The translations under genes and the position numbers were made by a program. This document shows, one piece after another, positions 1 through 7,425 of a stretch of 19,080 nt of DNA (the first letter of the stretch is position 1; each line of letters opens with the position of its first letter). This stretch comes from CALCKU01 sp964607445 (GTDB lineage: Bacteria; Pseudomonadota; Alphaproteobacteria; Caulobacterales; Maricaulaceae), in NCBI GenBank assembly GCA_964607445.1, contig CAZSKN010000045.1:1-19080 (forward strand), in the 5' to 3' direction. A model generated the notes under the pieces. The model searched no databases. It was given only the letters and a program-made list of their open reading frames with translations, and was not told where the DNA came from.

Positions 1-728
1 GCTTTTTGCAAGGCAAAAACTGTCGGGGCAGAGACAGACAATAAAGCTTGTACGCCGCGGCGTGCCGCCTTTTCAACAATTTCGTAAGAACACCGCGAGG
101 ACATCAACACGAAACCGTCCTTGACGTCAGTATTGTCCTGCGCCATAGCGCCGAGTAATTTATCGAGCGCATTATGCCGCCCGACATCTTCTCGCACATA
201 TTTGATAGTGCCAGAACGGCTGACCCATGCTGCGCCGTGGACAGACCGCGTTTGCATATTTAACGGCTGATGAGTGTCCAAATCTTGTAAGGCTTTTGAC
301 AAAGCCGTCATATCAAGCCCTACGGGTTTTGGAGCCACTTTGGGCAAGATCTTGAACAATGTATCGGCGTTCTCAAGTCCGCAGAGACCGCAACTGGCCG
401 ACCCAACCAGATTACGCCGTCTTTGTGTGATATCCAAGCGCTCAAGCGCGGTGTCCGTGATTTTAAACCGTAAGTCCGCGCCTTTATCTGAGAGGTGAAT
501 GTCAAGGGATTTTATCTCGTCAACCGACTTTACCACCTCTTCGGTCAGAGAAAACCCGGTGGCAAAATCCACAAGATCGTCAGGCGTGCCCATCATCACC
601 GCATAATTTCTGCGGTTATAGACAAAGGCAATGGGCACCTCTTCGGGGATAAACCAAGTCTTATGCCCTGCCGAAATTTTTTGGGCTAAGACAGGACGCT
701 CCCCGTGTATAGTGACGGGGAAAGACAT
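1..728 (-). CDS. fdhD: Formate dehydrogenase accessory sulfurtransferase FdhD (FdsC), 3' end cut by window edge
   Basis: I translated this from position 728 downward: the frame stays open for about 242 codons and leaves the window before a stop. FdhD passes sulfur from a cysteine desulfurase to the molybdenum cofactor of formate dehydrogenase, which is needed for activity; it is a cytoplasmic accessory protein. Visible family marks are the paired-cysteine motif SASCGLCG in the middle, the block REDVGRHNALDKLLG, and MSSRCSYEIVEKAA near the visible end. The usual length is about 270 residues, so roughly 30 are missing. The start overlaps the fdsA stop by one base (TAATG), which implies translational coupling. 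In Rhodobacter capsulatus the equivalent gene is fdsC, followed by a small fdsD; an fdsD may lie just outside the left edge. Family call is firm; the gene end is not visible. Confidence 0.93.
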   Translation of the reverse strand, partial: MSFPVTIHGERPVLAQKISAGHKTWFIPEEVPIAFVYNRRNYAVMMGTPDDLVDFATGFSLTEEVVKSVDEIKSLDIHLSDKGADLRFKITDTALERLDITQRRRNLVGSASCGLCGLENADTLFKILPKVAPKPVGLDMTALSKALQDLDTHQPLNMQTRSVHGAAWVSRSGTIKYVREDVGRHNALDKLLGAMAQDNTDVKDGFVLMSSRCSYEIVEKAARRGVQALLSVSAPTVFALQK

Positions 729-3565
729 TATTCGGCGGGTTCTGCTATTTTGCGATATTCCGACAATTCATCTTGATAGTTCATTTGCCAATCTGATTTA
801 TGATTAGCCGGTGCGACCGCAACCGCCGTAACCTTATATTCCGGACAGCTTGTCGCCCAATCTACGTTTTCCGTGGTAACTACATTCGCCCCCGTATCAG
901 GGTGATGGAAGGTTGTGTAAACCACGCCCGGCGCCATACGCTCCGAGAGTTTAGCCCGTAATGTGATTTCGCCTTTACGCGATTTGAGCGACACCCATTG
1001 ACCATCCGAGACACCTTGGGCCTGCGCGTCACTGGGGTGGATTTCGAGCACGTCTTCATCCCACCATTTATTATTTTCTGTGCGCCGTGTCTGCGCCCCC
1101 ACATTATATTGCGAGAGTATCCGGCCCGTTGTCAGGATAAGCGGGAACTTGCGGTTAGCCCGTTCCGGTGTGGGTTGGTATTCGGTCGGGATAAATTGCC
1201 CTTTGCCGCGAACAAATTCTCCGACATGCATCACTTCCGCACCTTCGGGATTATCATCATTGACCGGCCATTGCAGACTTCCGGCCGCATCTAAAACGTC
1301 AAAAGACACATTGGTAAATGTCGGGGTCAGGTCGGCAATCTCGTCCATAATTTCAGAGGCCGAGCTAAAGCCCATATCAATACCCAAAGCCTTACCGAGG
1401 TCTTGGGTGACTTCCCATTCATGCTTGCCTGTCGCGGATTTCATTACAGGGCGCACACGGTTGATCCGGCGTTCGGCATTAATAAACGTGCCGTCTTTTT
1501 CCAGAAAGCTTGTCCCGGGCAAAAACACGTGGGCAAAGCGGGCCGTCTCGTTCAAGAAGAGATCTTGCACAATTAAAATATCAAGCGCCTTTAGCGCGGC
1601 CTCGACATGCTGGATATTCGGATCGGATTGCGCCACATCTTCACCTTGAATATACATGCCTTTATAGGTTCCGGCGCAGGCCTCATCAAACATGTTGGGA
1701 ATACGGTAACCGGGCTTGCCGTCCAGCTTCACGCCCCATTTTTTCTCAAACAGACCGCGCGCGGAGTCATCACCCACAGGACGGTAGCCGGAAAATTCAT
1801 GCGGGAAACTCCCCATATCACATGAACCCTGCACATTATTTTGCCCGCGCATCGGGTTCACCCCCACGCCAGAGCGGCCAATATTACCTGTGGCCATGGC
1901 AAGGTTGGCCATGCCCATCACCATGGTCGAGCCTTGACTGTGTTCTGTCACACCAAGACCATAATAAATAGCGGCGTTTTTCTGGGCCGCAAACAGGCGT
2001 GCAGCCCCGATAATATCGTCTTTGGGAACACCGGTAATCTCGGAGACGCTATCTGGGTCGTTAACCGAATCCAGGATCATCGCCTTCCACGCTTTATAAC
2101 TGGCCAAATCGGTACGGTCTTTAATAAAGTCCTCATCCAGCAAGCCTTCTGTCGCCGCGACATGGGCGAGCCCGTTAATCAGAGCAACATTGGTACCGGG
2201 ACGAAGCTGGAGATGGTAATTGGCTTGGATATGCGGCGAGCGCACAAGATCAATCGCGCGCGGATCGACGACAATGAGCTTGGCCCCTTGGCGCAAACGA
2301 CGTTTCATCTGGCTGGCGAAAACAGGGTGGGCATCCGTTGGATTAGAGCCGATCACCATAATACAATCTGCGTCCATCACACTGTCGAAGTTTTGTGTCC
2401 CTGCACTTTCTCCAAACGTCTGTTTCAGCCCGTATCCCGTGGGCGAATGACAAACACGCGCGCAAGTATCAACATTATTATTGCCAAAGCCTTGCCGGAT
2501 AAGGCGCTGGACAAGCCAGACCTCTTCATTTGTACAGCGTGAAGACGTAATGCCACCTATAGATTTGACTCCGTATTTTTTTTGCGCCGCTTTCAGACGG
2601 TCCGCCGAAAACGCATAGGCCTCTTCCCACGACACAGGTCTCCAAGGATCGGTAATATCTTCGCGGATCATCGGTGCGGTGATACGGTCTTTATGCGTTG
2701 CGTAACCAAAGGCAAAGCGGCCTTTGACGCAGCTATGACCGTGATTGGCCTTACCATCCTTATAAGGCACCATGCGGATAAGTTGATCGCCTTTTAGTTC
2801 GGCCTTGAACGAACAGCCAACACCGCAATAAGCACATGTCGTCAGAACCGTTCTATCTGGCACGCCGTGCTCAATGACGGATTTTTCCTGCAAGGTCGCG
2901 GTTGGGCAGGCCTGCACACAGGCCCCGCATGAAACACATTCGCTCTCCATAAAGGTCTCGTCCATTGACGCGGAAATTTTGGATTTAAAGCCGCGGCCTT
3001 CTACTGTCAGTGCCAATGTCCCCTGTACTTCATCGCAGGCCCGAACGCAGCGCGAGCAGACAATACATTTACTTTCATCAAAACTAAAATAAGGATTACT
3101 ATCATCTGTAGGCGCATCATTATGGTTCTCGCCGTCATAGCCGTAACGCACTTCGCGCAGGCCGACAGCGCCGGCCATATCTTGCAACTCGCAATCGCCG
3201 TTATCAGAACAGGTTAAGCAGTCAAGCGGGTGATCAGAGATATAAAGCTCCATCACGCCTTTGCGGATTTTCGCGATCTGATCGTCTTGGGTTGTCACCT
3301 TCATGCCAGCCTCGACCAATGTTGTGCACGAAGCGGGCGTCCCGCGCTTACCTTCGACCTTGCACACACACAGACGGCAAGAGCCGAACGCGTCCAGACT
3401 ATCTGTGGCGCATAATTTCGGAATAGGTATACCGGCTTCAGCTGCGGCGCGCATAACCGAAGTGCCTTCGGGGACAGACACCGTGTGGCCGTCAATCTCA
3501 ACCGAGACCGTTTTTTCCGACTTAACTTTCGGTGTGCCGAAATCTGTTTCTTGTAATAAAGCCAT
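728..3565 (-). CDS. fdsA: NAD-dependent formate dehydrogenase, alpha (molybdenum) subunit
   Basis: 945 residues, the normal size for FdsA. It oxidises formate to CO2 at a bis-molybdopterin guanine dinucleotide centre and passes electrons along iron-sulfur clusters to FdsB. Domains in order: an N-terminal 2Fe-2S ferredoxin domain (C52, C63, C66, C80); a His/Cys 4Fe-4S site (H112, C116, C119, C125); two ferredoxin-like 4Fe-4S sites (C167/C170/C173/C177 and C210/C213/C216/C220); the molybdopterin oxidoreductase 4Fe-4S site (C244, C247, C251, C279); then the catalytic domain and a molybdopterin-binding C-terminus from about residue 820. The motif VCHSPTGYG puts the probable molybdenum ligand at Cys372, so this is a cysteine enzyme and not a selenocysteine one, with the partner His373. 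No signal peptide is seen, so a soluble cytoplasmic enzyme is expected. A GGAGAAG ribosome site precedes the ATG; the gap to fdsB is 20 bases. Confidence 0.97.
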   Translation of the reverse strand: MALLQETDFGTPKVKSEKTVSVEIDGHTVSVPEGTSVMRAAAEAGIPIPKLCATDSLDAFGSCRLCVCKVEGKRGTPASCTTLVEAGMKVTTQDDQIAKIRKGVMELYISDHPLDCLTCSDNGDCELQDMAGAVGLREVRYGYDGENHNDAPTDDSNPYFSFDESKCIVCSRCVRACDEVQGTLALTVEGRGFKSKISASMDETFMESECVSCGACVQACPTATLQEKSVIEHGVPDRTVLTTCAYCGVGCSFKAELKGDQLIRMVPYKDGKANHGHSCVKGRFAFGYATHKDRITAPMIREDITDPWRPVSWEEAYAFSADRLKAAQKKYGVKSIGGITSSRCTNEEVWLVQRLIRQGFGNNNVDTCARVCHSPTGYGLKQTFGESAGTQNFDSVMDADCIMVIGSNPTDAHPVFASQMKRRLRQGAKLIVVDPRAIDLVRSPHIQANYHLQLRPGTNVALINGLAHVAATEGLLDEDFIKDRTDLASYKAWKAMILDSVNDPDSVSEITGVPKDDIIGAARLFAAQKNAAIYYGLGVTEHSQGSTMVMGMANLAMATGNIGRSGVGVNPMRGQNNVQGSCDMGSFPHEFSGYRPVGDDSARGLFEKKWGVKLDGKPGYRIPNMFDEACAGTYKGMYIQGEDVAQSDPNIQHVEAALKALDILIVQDLFLNETARFAHVFLPGTSFLEKDGTFINAERRINRVRPVMKSATGKHEWEVTQDLGKALGIDMGFSSASEIMDEIADLTPTFTNVSFDVLDAAGSLQWPVNDDNPEGAEVMHVGEFVRGKGQFIPTEYQPTPERANRKFPLILTTGRILSQYNVGAQTRRTENNKWWDEDVLEIHPSDAQAQGVSDGQWVSLKSRKGEITLRAKLSERMAPGVVYTTFHHPDTGANVVTTENVDWATSCPEYKVTAVAVAPANHKSDWQMNYQDELSEYRKIAEPAE

Positions 3566-3580
3566 AGTCTACTTCTCCAT

Positions 3581-3594
3581 TCCCTTTAAAGGGA
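3581..3594. repeat. 14-base perfect palindrome at the fdsB-fdsA junction
   Basis: TCCCTTTAAAGGGA reads identically on both strands. It covers the fdsB stop codon (3586-3588) and lies just upstream of the fdsA ribosome site. As RNA it could fold only into a four-base-pair stem with a six-base loop, so it is a weak hairpin at best. I do not assign it a function. It could modestly affect coupling or RNA processing between fdsB and fdsA, or be chance. Confidence 0.5.
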
Positions 3595-5130
3595 GGCCGC
3601 GTTTTTGGGGCCTGTAAATTCTTCCGGAAAAGCCTTCATCGCCGTGCGTACAGGCATGGGGGTCAGCCCGCCCATCGCACATAATGAGGCCTCTTCCATA
3701 AGATCGCATAAATCTTCAATCACGGTCAGGTTCAAAGCCACATCTTCACCTGCTGCGATTTTATCCAAGCTCTCTTTGCCGCGTACAGACCCGATCCGGC
3801 ACGGCGTACATTTACCGCAACTTTCAATCTCGCAAAATTCCATAGCGTAACGCGCCATTTTCATCATGCTGGTATCTTCATTATAGACAACAATCCCGCC
3901 ATGACCAAGCATGCCGCCCGCCTCAGCCAGACTTTCATAGCCCATAGACACGTCGAACTGCTCAGGGGTGAGATAGCCGCCCAAAGGCCCGCCAATCTGG
4001 ACGGCTTTTAACGCCTTGCCCGAATTTGTGCCGCCGCCAAAATCTTCAATCAAGTCTTTGAGCGTTGTACCAAAGGCCAGTTCGATAAGACCACCTTGTT
4101 TAATATCTCCTGCAAGTTGAAAAGGCTGGGTGCCGCGGGAGCGGCCTTGGCCGTAATCAGAATAGGCTTTCGCACCTTTGGAAAGAATATAAGGCACGCT
4201 TGCCAAGGTCAGGACATTATTGACAATGGTCGGCTTGCCAAACAAGCCGCTAATCGCAGGGATGGGCGGTTTGACTTTGACCTGTCCGCGCTTGCCTTCA
4301 AGGCTTTCGAGCATAGAGCTTTCCTCGCCGCAAATATAAGCCCCGGCCCCGACACGGATATGGAGATCGAAATTTGTGCCCGAGCCTTTTATATCACTGC
4401 CAAGCCAGCCCGCCTCTTCCATAATATGAACGGCGCGGCGCATGACACGAATGGCATGGGGATATTCAGAGCGGATATAGATATAGCCGGTATCGGCCCC
4501 GATAGCGCGCGCCCCGATAATCATGCCTTCAATGAGAGAAAACGGGTCACCTTCCATAAGCATTCTATCGGCAAAGGTTCCGCTATCGCCTTCATCGGCA
4601 TTCGCACAGATATATTTTTGCGTCTCAGTTTGCGCCAGAGCCGTTTTCCATTTTATGCCTGTAGGAAACCCTGCCCCGCCGCGTCCGCGCAAACCGGACT
4701 GCGTAACCGTTTCCACAATATCTTCAGGCGGCATTTTCAAAGCCTTTTTAAGGCCTGATAACCCGTCATGTTTTTCGTAATCAACCAGACTTAACCGATC
4801 AATCACCCCGACACGGGCAAAGGTTAGCCTGTCTTGTTTGGCGAAATACGCGATCTCTTCTGTCAGGCCGTGCCCCAGAGCGTGATCGCCGCCCTCAAGA
4901 AACCCCGCTGCAAAAAGGCTGTCAATATCATCAAGGGTGACAGGGCCGTAAGCCACGCGTCCTTTATCGGTTTCAACCTCGATTAAAGGTTCCAGCCACA
5001 ACATACCGCGCGTGCCAGTCGAGATAATCTCGGCCTTATCGCCAGCTTTATCGGCAATCGCCTCTGCAACTTCATAGGCACCCACTGACAAGGCCGCCGC
5101 GTCGCGCGAGATATAGACTTTAACGCTCAT
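3586..5130 (-). CDS. fdsB: NAD-dependent formate dehydrogenase, beta (NADH/FMN) subunit
   Basis: 514 residues, homologous to NuoF of complex I with an extra N-terminal domain of about 110 residues, as in FdsB. It carries FMN and reduces NAD+ with electrons from FdsA. Visible motifs are GRGGAGFP at 149-156 (FMN/NADH site), ANADEGDSGTFADR near 176-189, AYICGEESSMLESLEGKRG near 264-282, and the C-terminal 4Fe-4S binding set ESCGKCTPCRIG with C438, C441, C444 and a distal C484. The start codon overlaps the fdsG stop by four bases (ATGA), giving coupled translation. Together with FdsG it would form the diaphorase half of the enzyme. The alternative, a NuoF of respiratory complex I, is unlikely because the neighbours are fdsA and fdhD and not other nuo genes. 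Confidence 0.96.
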   Translation of the reverse strand: MSVKVYISRDAAALSVGAYEVAEAIADKAGDKAEIISTGTRGMLWLEPLIEVETDKGRVAYGPVTLDDIDSLFAAGFLEGGDHALGHGLTEEIAYFAKQDRLTFARVGVIDRLSLVDYEKHDGLSGLKKALKMPPEDIVETVTQSGLRGRGGAGFPTGIKWKTALAQTETQKYICANADEGDSGTFADRMLMEGDPFSLIEGMIIGARAIGADTGYIYIRSEYPHAIRVMRRAVHIMEEAGWLGSDIKGSGTNFDLHIRVGAGAYICGEESSMLESLEGKRGQVKVKPPIPAISGLFGKPTIVNNVLTLASVPYILSKGAKAYSDYGQGRSRGTQPFQLAGDIKQGGLIELAFGTTLKDLIEDFGGGTNSGKALKAVQIGGPLGGYLTPEQFDVSMGYESLAEAGGMLGHGGIVVYNEDTSMMKMARYAMEFCEIESCGKCTPCRIGSVRGKESLDKIAAGEDVALNLTVIEDLCDLMEEASLCAMGGLTPMPVRTAMKAFPEEFTGPKNAASL

Positions 5131-5639
5131 ATGCCCGACCTTGTTTTACGCGGTTGCTTTTTACGTGACCCTTCGCGGTGCTTTAAGGATAAATGTTCAA
5201 GCCGTTTCACATCAACACGACCATAAAGCTTGTCGTCAATCATCACGGCTGGCCCGAGCGCGCAATTCCCAAGACAATAAGTCGCTTCAAGTGCCACGTC
5301 TTTTGCAGCTGCGTCCAGTTTTGTCCCAAAGGCCGTTTCCGCAGCCTCAATCAAAGCTTCGGCCCCGACCGCTTGGCACGCTTCCGCCCGGCAGATTTTA
5401 ATCGTTAGCTTGGCCCCTGGAGTACGTTTGTAGTCGTGATAAAAACTAACAACACCGTGAATATCAGCCCGTGTTATATTCAGAGAATTCGCAATGGTGC
5501 GCAGAGCCTCATCCGAAAGATATCCTGCCTTGGCCTGCACCGCATGCAAAATCTCTAAGAGAGCCCCAGCACGATCCCCATGCTCAAGACATATATCTCT
5601 CGCCAATTTATCGGAAATCGTGTTTACCAATGTAACCAT
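5127..5639 (-). CDS. fdsG: NAD-dependent formate dehydrogenase, gamma (2Fe-2S, NuoE-like) subunit
   Basis: 170 residues, first gene of the formate dehydrogenase operon. It is a NuoE/thioredoxin-fold 2Fe-2S protein that works with FdsB in NAD+ reduction. The cluster ligands are visible as C83-x4-C88 and C122-x3-C126 in YCLGNCALGP. The N-terminal half carries the helical NuoE signature (LLEILHAVQAKAGYLSDEAL, VVSFYHDY). After the conserved LYGRV the protein runs on for about 28 residues, ending in a strongly basic tail (RKKQPRKTRSG) that is longer than I expect for this family. The ATG at 5639 follows an AAAGG site seven bases away. The downstream fdsB overlaps by four bases. The name is supported by gene order fdsG-fdsB-fdsA-fdhD; by sequence alone it could be called nuoE-like. 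Confidence 0.93.
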   Translation of the reverse strand: MVTLVNTISDKLARDICLEHGDRAGALLEILHAVQAKAGYLSDEALRTIANSLNITRADIHGVVSFYHDYKRTPGAKLTIKICRAEACQAVGAEALIEAAETAFGTKLDAAAKDVALEATYCLGNCALGPAVMIDDKLYGRVDVKRLEHLSLKHREGSRKKQPRKTRSGI

Positions 5640-6179
5640 TTTCAGCCTTTAATTCTGAAAGACGACCCGCTTAAGCGTATAAGATGGCTATTGGCTAATC
5701 AAAGACTAAATTCAACATTAAGCCAGCACCATAAGCGGAACAAATATTATACATCTTTAATCCTGTTTGACAGGAACGACATAACGCGCCACCCATTTGT
5801 GAAATTTATGTGTGCCCCCGTCCGTCACAGGGAGAGGTTTTCCCCCAGCTGATCCAAAACCTGATCCAGACCCTTATTCTGTGACGACATGTGTTTTTAA
5901 AACCCATTGCGCGCTCCGGCTTTGGTTCCAACACACAATAGGGCTATATCCATCAAAGCCATATCCATTAATTCTATGGCTACGGCATGAAGCAAGACCC
6001 TCACGGCCAAAAGCTATAGCGGTCCAATTCTTAAAAAAACCTGTCGCGGTCTGCGCCTATATGCCCTCAGATATCCAATAGGCATTGGGCTAGCCTTGCC
6101 GGAGGCTATAGATGAAATTTATAGGAATAAATTTAAAGGCGACAGAGTTAAATTGTCTCGCTAGGGCCGCAGGACGAGC
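5640..6179. other. 540-base non-coding region between fdsG and the LysR gene
   Basis: I find no convincing gene here. Besides the fdsG promoter it holds several repeats. There is an eight-base inverted repeat, CGTCACAG (5823-5830) with CTGTGACG (5879-5886), and between its arms a tandem CTGATCCA (5849-5856 and 5861-5868) with a 12-base period. A six-base stem with a six-base loop lies at 6091-6108 (TAGCCT/AGGCTA). GCCTAT (6055-6060) pairs with ATAGGC (6078-6083). TTCAACATTAA at 5711-5721 repeats a half-site found in the LysR/dmdA control region. The 6091-6108 hairpin lacks a following T-run in either direction, so it is not a clear terminator of the LysR gene. Confidence 0.55.
5746..5775 (-). 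promoter_or_regulatory. Candidate fdsG promoter with a dyad over the -35 region
   Basis: On the minus strand a perfect TATAAT (5746-5751) lies about 107 bases before the fdsG ATG. At the -35 distance there is no good hexamer (CCTGTC or CTGTCA at 17 or 16 bases). Instead there is an inverted repeat with six-base arms, TCCTGT-ttg-ACAGGA (5761-5775). A good -10 with a poor -35 under a dyad suggests a promoter needing an activator, or one that is repressible. This is inference from sequence only. Confidence 0.4.
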
Positions 6180-7166
6180 CTAGGCTTCCCCGGATAGATT
6201 AGGGTCATCTTCTTCCCAATTCAACTTTTCTTCCAGCCAAGGTACTTGGTCATATAGATAAGGCAAACATTGTTCGCGGAGAATTTTACGAGACTCAAGT
6301 GCCAGTTTTAACGGAATATCCCCTAAATTATCTTCACGCCCTAAAAGATCAAAATGTCGGCTAAACGCGCCTTTTGTAATCGGGTGTATTTGCACATTTT
6401 CAACAAGGCTGGGTTTCTCCAATAAACATAAAGGCGTCGTAACCCCCCATCCCATACCGAGGGCAACGGCCATGGTATGCGCGGGTGCCCGGTCAAATTC
6501 CGCAACAACTGGATAGCGTAACCGTAATCGGTTTAACTGGCGTTCAATGCGCAACCCCATCGCAGATCGCATAGAAATGCGTAAAAAGGGTAGAGATTTT
6601 TCATCCCCGTGCAATGTCACATCCCCTTTATAATCCTTGGGGAAAATCAACACGTAAGGTTCATGAAATATTTTATATCGTACTAATCCCGCCACATCAT
6701 CCATAACACTACTTGTCGTTATCAGAAGATCAATATTATGGGATAAAAACTCTTCCCTGTGATAAGGGGCCAGACCCGACCAAAACCGCCAATAGCTGGA
6801 AAGATCATTCATAGTTTGATAAAGGCGAGAGCCCAACACAGCCGCCATACTGTCGGTCATGGCCAAAGTCAGAGAGGCCAGACGCCTATGCTCCATAGTA
6901 CGGGTTTCGCGAAAGGTTTCACGCGTGTCGCGCAAAATTTGCCGTCCGCGTTCCAACAATATCCGGCCCGCCGATGTCAGCACAATAGGGCGAACGGAGC
7001 GATCAAACAATTTCGTGCCCAGCGCATCTTCCAGACCGGCAATGATTTGCGACACTGCCGATTGGGTCATATTTAAGACTTTAGCGCTCTGCGTCATACC
7101 ACCTTGATCGGCCGTGACGACAAAAACCTGTAAAGACCGGAGATCAAAATTACCGGGTATCTTCAT
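6180..7166 (-). CDS. LysR-family transcriptional regulator
   Basis: 328 residues, typical LysR length. The N-terminal winged helix-turn-helix covers about residues 8-67, with the recognition segment MTQSAKVLNMTQSAVSQIIA and the following LEDALGTKLFDR; the rest fits the periplasmic-binding-like effector domain. No signal peptide or membrane segment is seen. The ATG at 7166 has a short GGTGAT site five bases upstream. The gene is divergent from the DmdA-like gene, the classic arrangement for a LysR activator and its target, and lies upstream of fdsG in the same direction as the formate operon. In Cupriavidus an FdsR of this family controls formate dehydrogenase genes. Either or both neighbours could be the target here. 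The effector cannot be read from the sequence. Confidence 0.93.
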   Translation of the reverse strand: MKIPGNFDLRSLQVFVVTADQGGMTQSAKVLNMTQSAVSQIIAGLEDALGTKLFDRSVRPIVLTSAGRILLERGRQILRDTRETFRETRTMEHRRLASLTLAMTDSMAAVLGSRLYQTMNDLSSYWRFWSGLAPYHREEFLSHNIDLLITTSSVMDDVAGLVRYKIFHEPYVLIFPKDYKGDVTLHGDEKSLPFLRISMRSAMGLRIERQLNRLRLRYPVVAEFDRAPAHTMAVALGMGWGVTTPLCLLEKPSLVENVQIHPITKGAFSRHFDLLGREDNLGDIPLKLALESRKILREQCLPYLYDQVPWLEEKLNWEEDDPNLSGEA

Positions 7167-7202
7167 AAATCACCACTACTCGCATTTATATTAGCTTGCC
7201 TT

Positions 7203-7232
7203 ATTATAAGATGAGCTAAACAAACTCCTCAA
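7203..7232 (-). promoter_or_regulatory. Candidate promoter of the LysR gene
   Basis: On the minus strand TTGAGG (7227-7232), an 18-base spacer and a perfect TATAAT (7203-7208) precede the LysR ATG by about 37 bases. The near-palindrome at 7241-7261 lies directly upstream of the -35, around position -55 from the expected start of transcription, a common place for LysR autoregulation. Confidence 0.5.
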
Positions 7233-7240
7233 TAATTTGC

Positions 7241-7261
7241 TTCAACATTAATAATATTGAA
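7241..7261. promoter_or_regulatory. 21-base near-palindrome, candidate LysR operator
   Basis: Arms TTCAACATTA (7241-7250) and TAATATTGAA (7252-7261) flank a single central A; nine of ten base pairs match. It lies between the divergent LysR and DmdA-like genes. LysR proteins usually bind interrupted dyads of the T-N11-A kind in such places. The surroundings are AT-rich, which raises the chance of accidental symmetry, but the length and the C-G pair within the arms make it worth noting. Confidence 0.5.
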
Positions 7262-7335
7262 ATAGCAATTAAAATATTTGCATCAGCGTCTCTGATATTG
7301 AGGATTATTTTGCATGATGCGCATTGCGACAAGAA

Positions 7336-7341
7336 TATAAT
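7336..7341 (+). promoter_or_regulatory. Candidate -10 box for the DmdA-like gene
   Basis: TATAAT on the plus strand, 84 bases before the ATG at 7426. No recognisable -35 lies 16-18 bases upstream (CATGAT at 17). This suits a promoter that needs an activator, such as the divergent LysR protein. Confidence 0.35.
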
Positions 7342-7425
7342 TTCGTAAAGGAAAGAAGACAGTCACGGGATATGCCATAATTCCTATGACCAAATTCGGA
7401 TATCACAGCTGATTCAAGAGATTGC

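Noticed and set aside
1080..2542. Long plus-strand frames opposite fdsA (1080-1649 and 1841-2542)
   Set aside because: Antisense shadows of a well-supported 945-residue protein; no start signals or family motifs.
728..3565. Possible selenocysteine formate dehydrogenase
   Set aside because: The active-site motif VCHSP is encoded with a normal cysteine codon and the frame has no internal TGA.
5812..6081. 89-codon plus-strand open frame in the fdsG-LysR gap, with an overlapping frame at 5580-5852
   Set aside because: No ribosome site, composition unlike the real genes here, no recognisable motif, and both overlap or crowd the fdsG control region.
6091..6108. Hairpin TAGCCT/AGGCTA downstream of the LysR gene as a terminator
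   Set aside because: The stem is only six pairs and no run of T follows on either strand.
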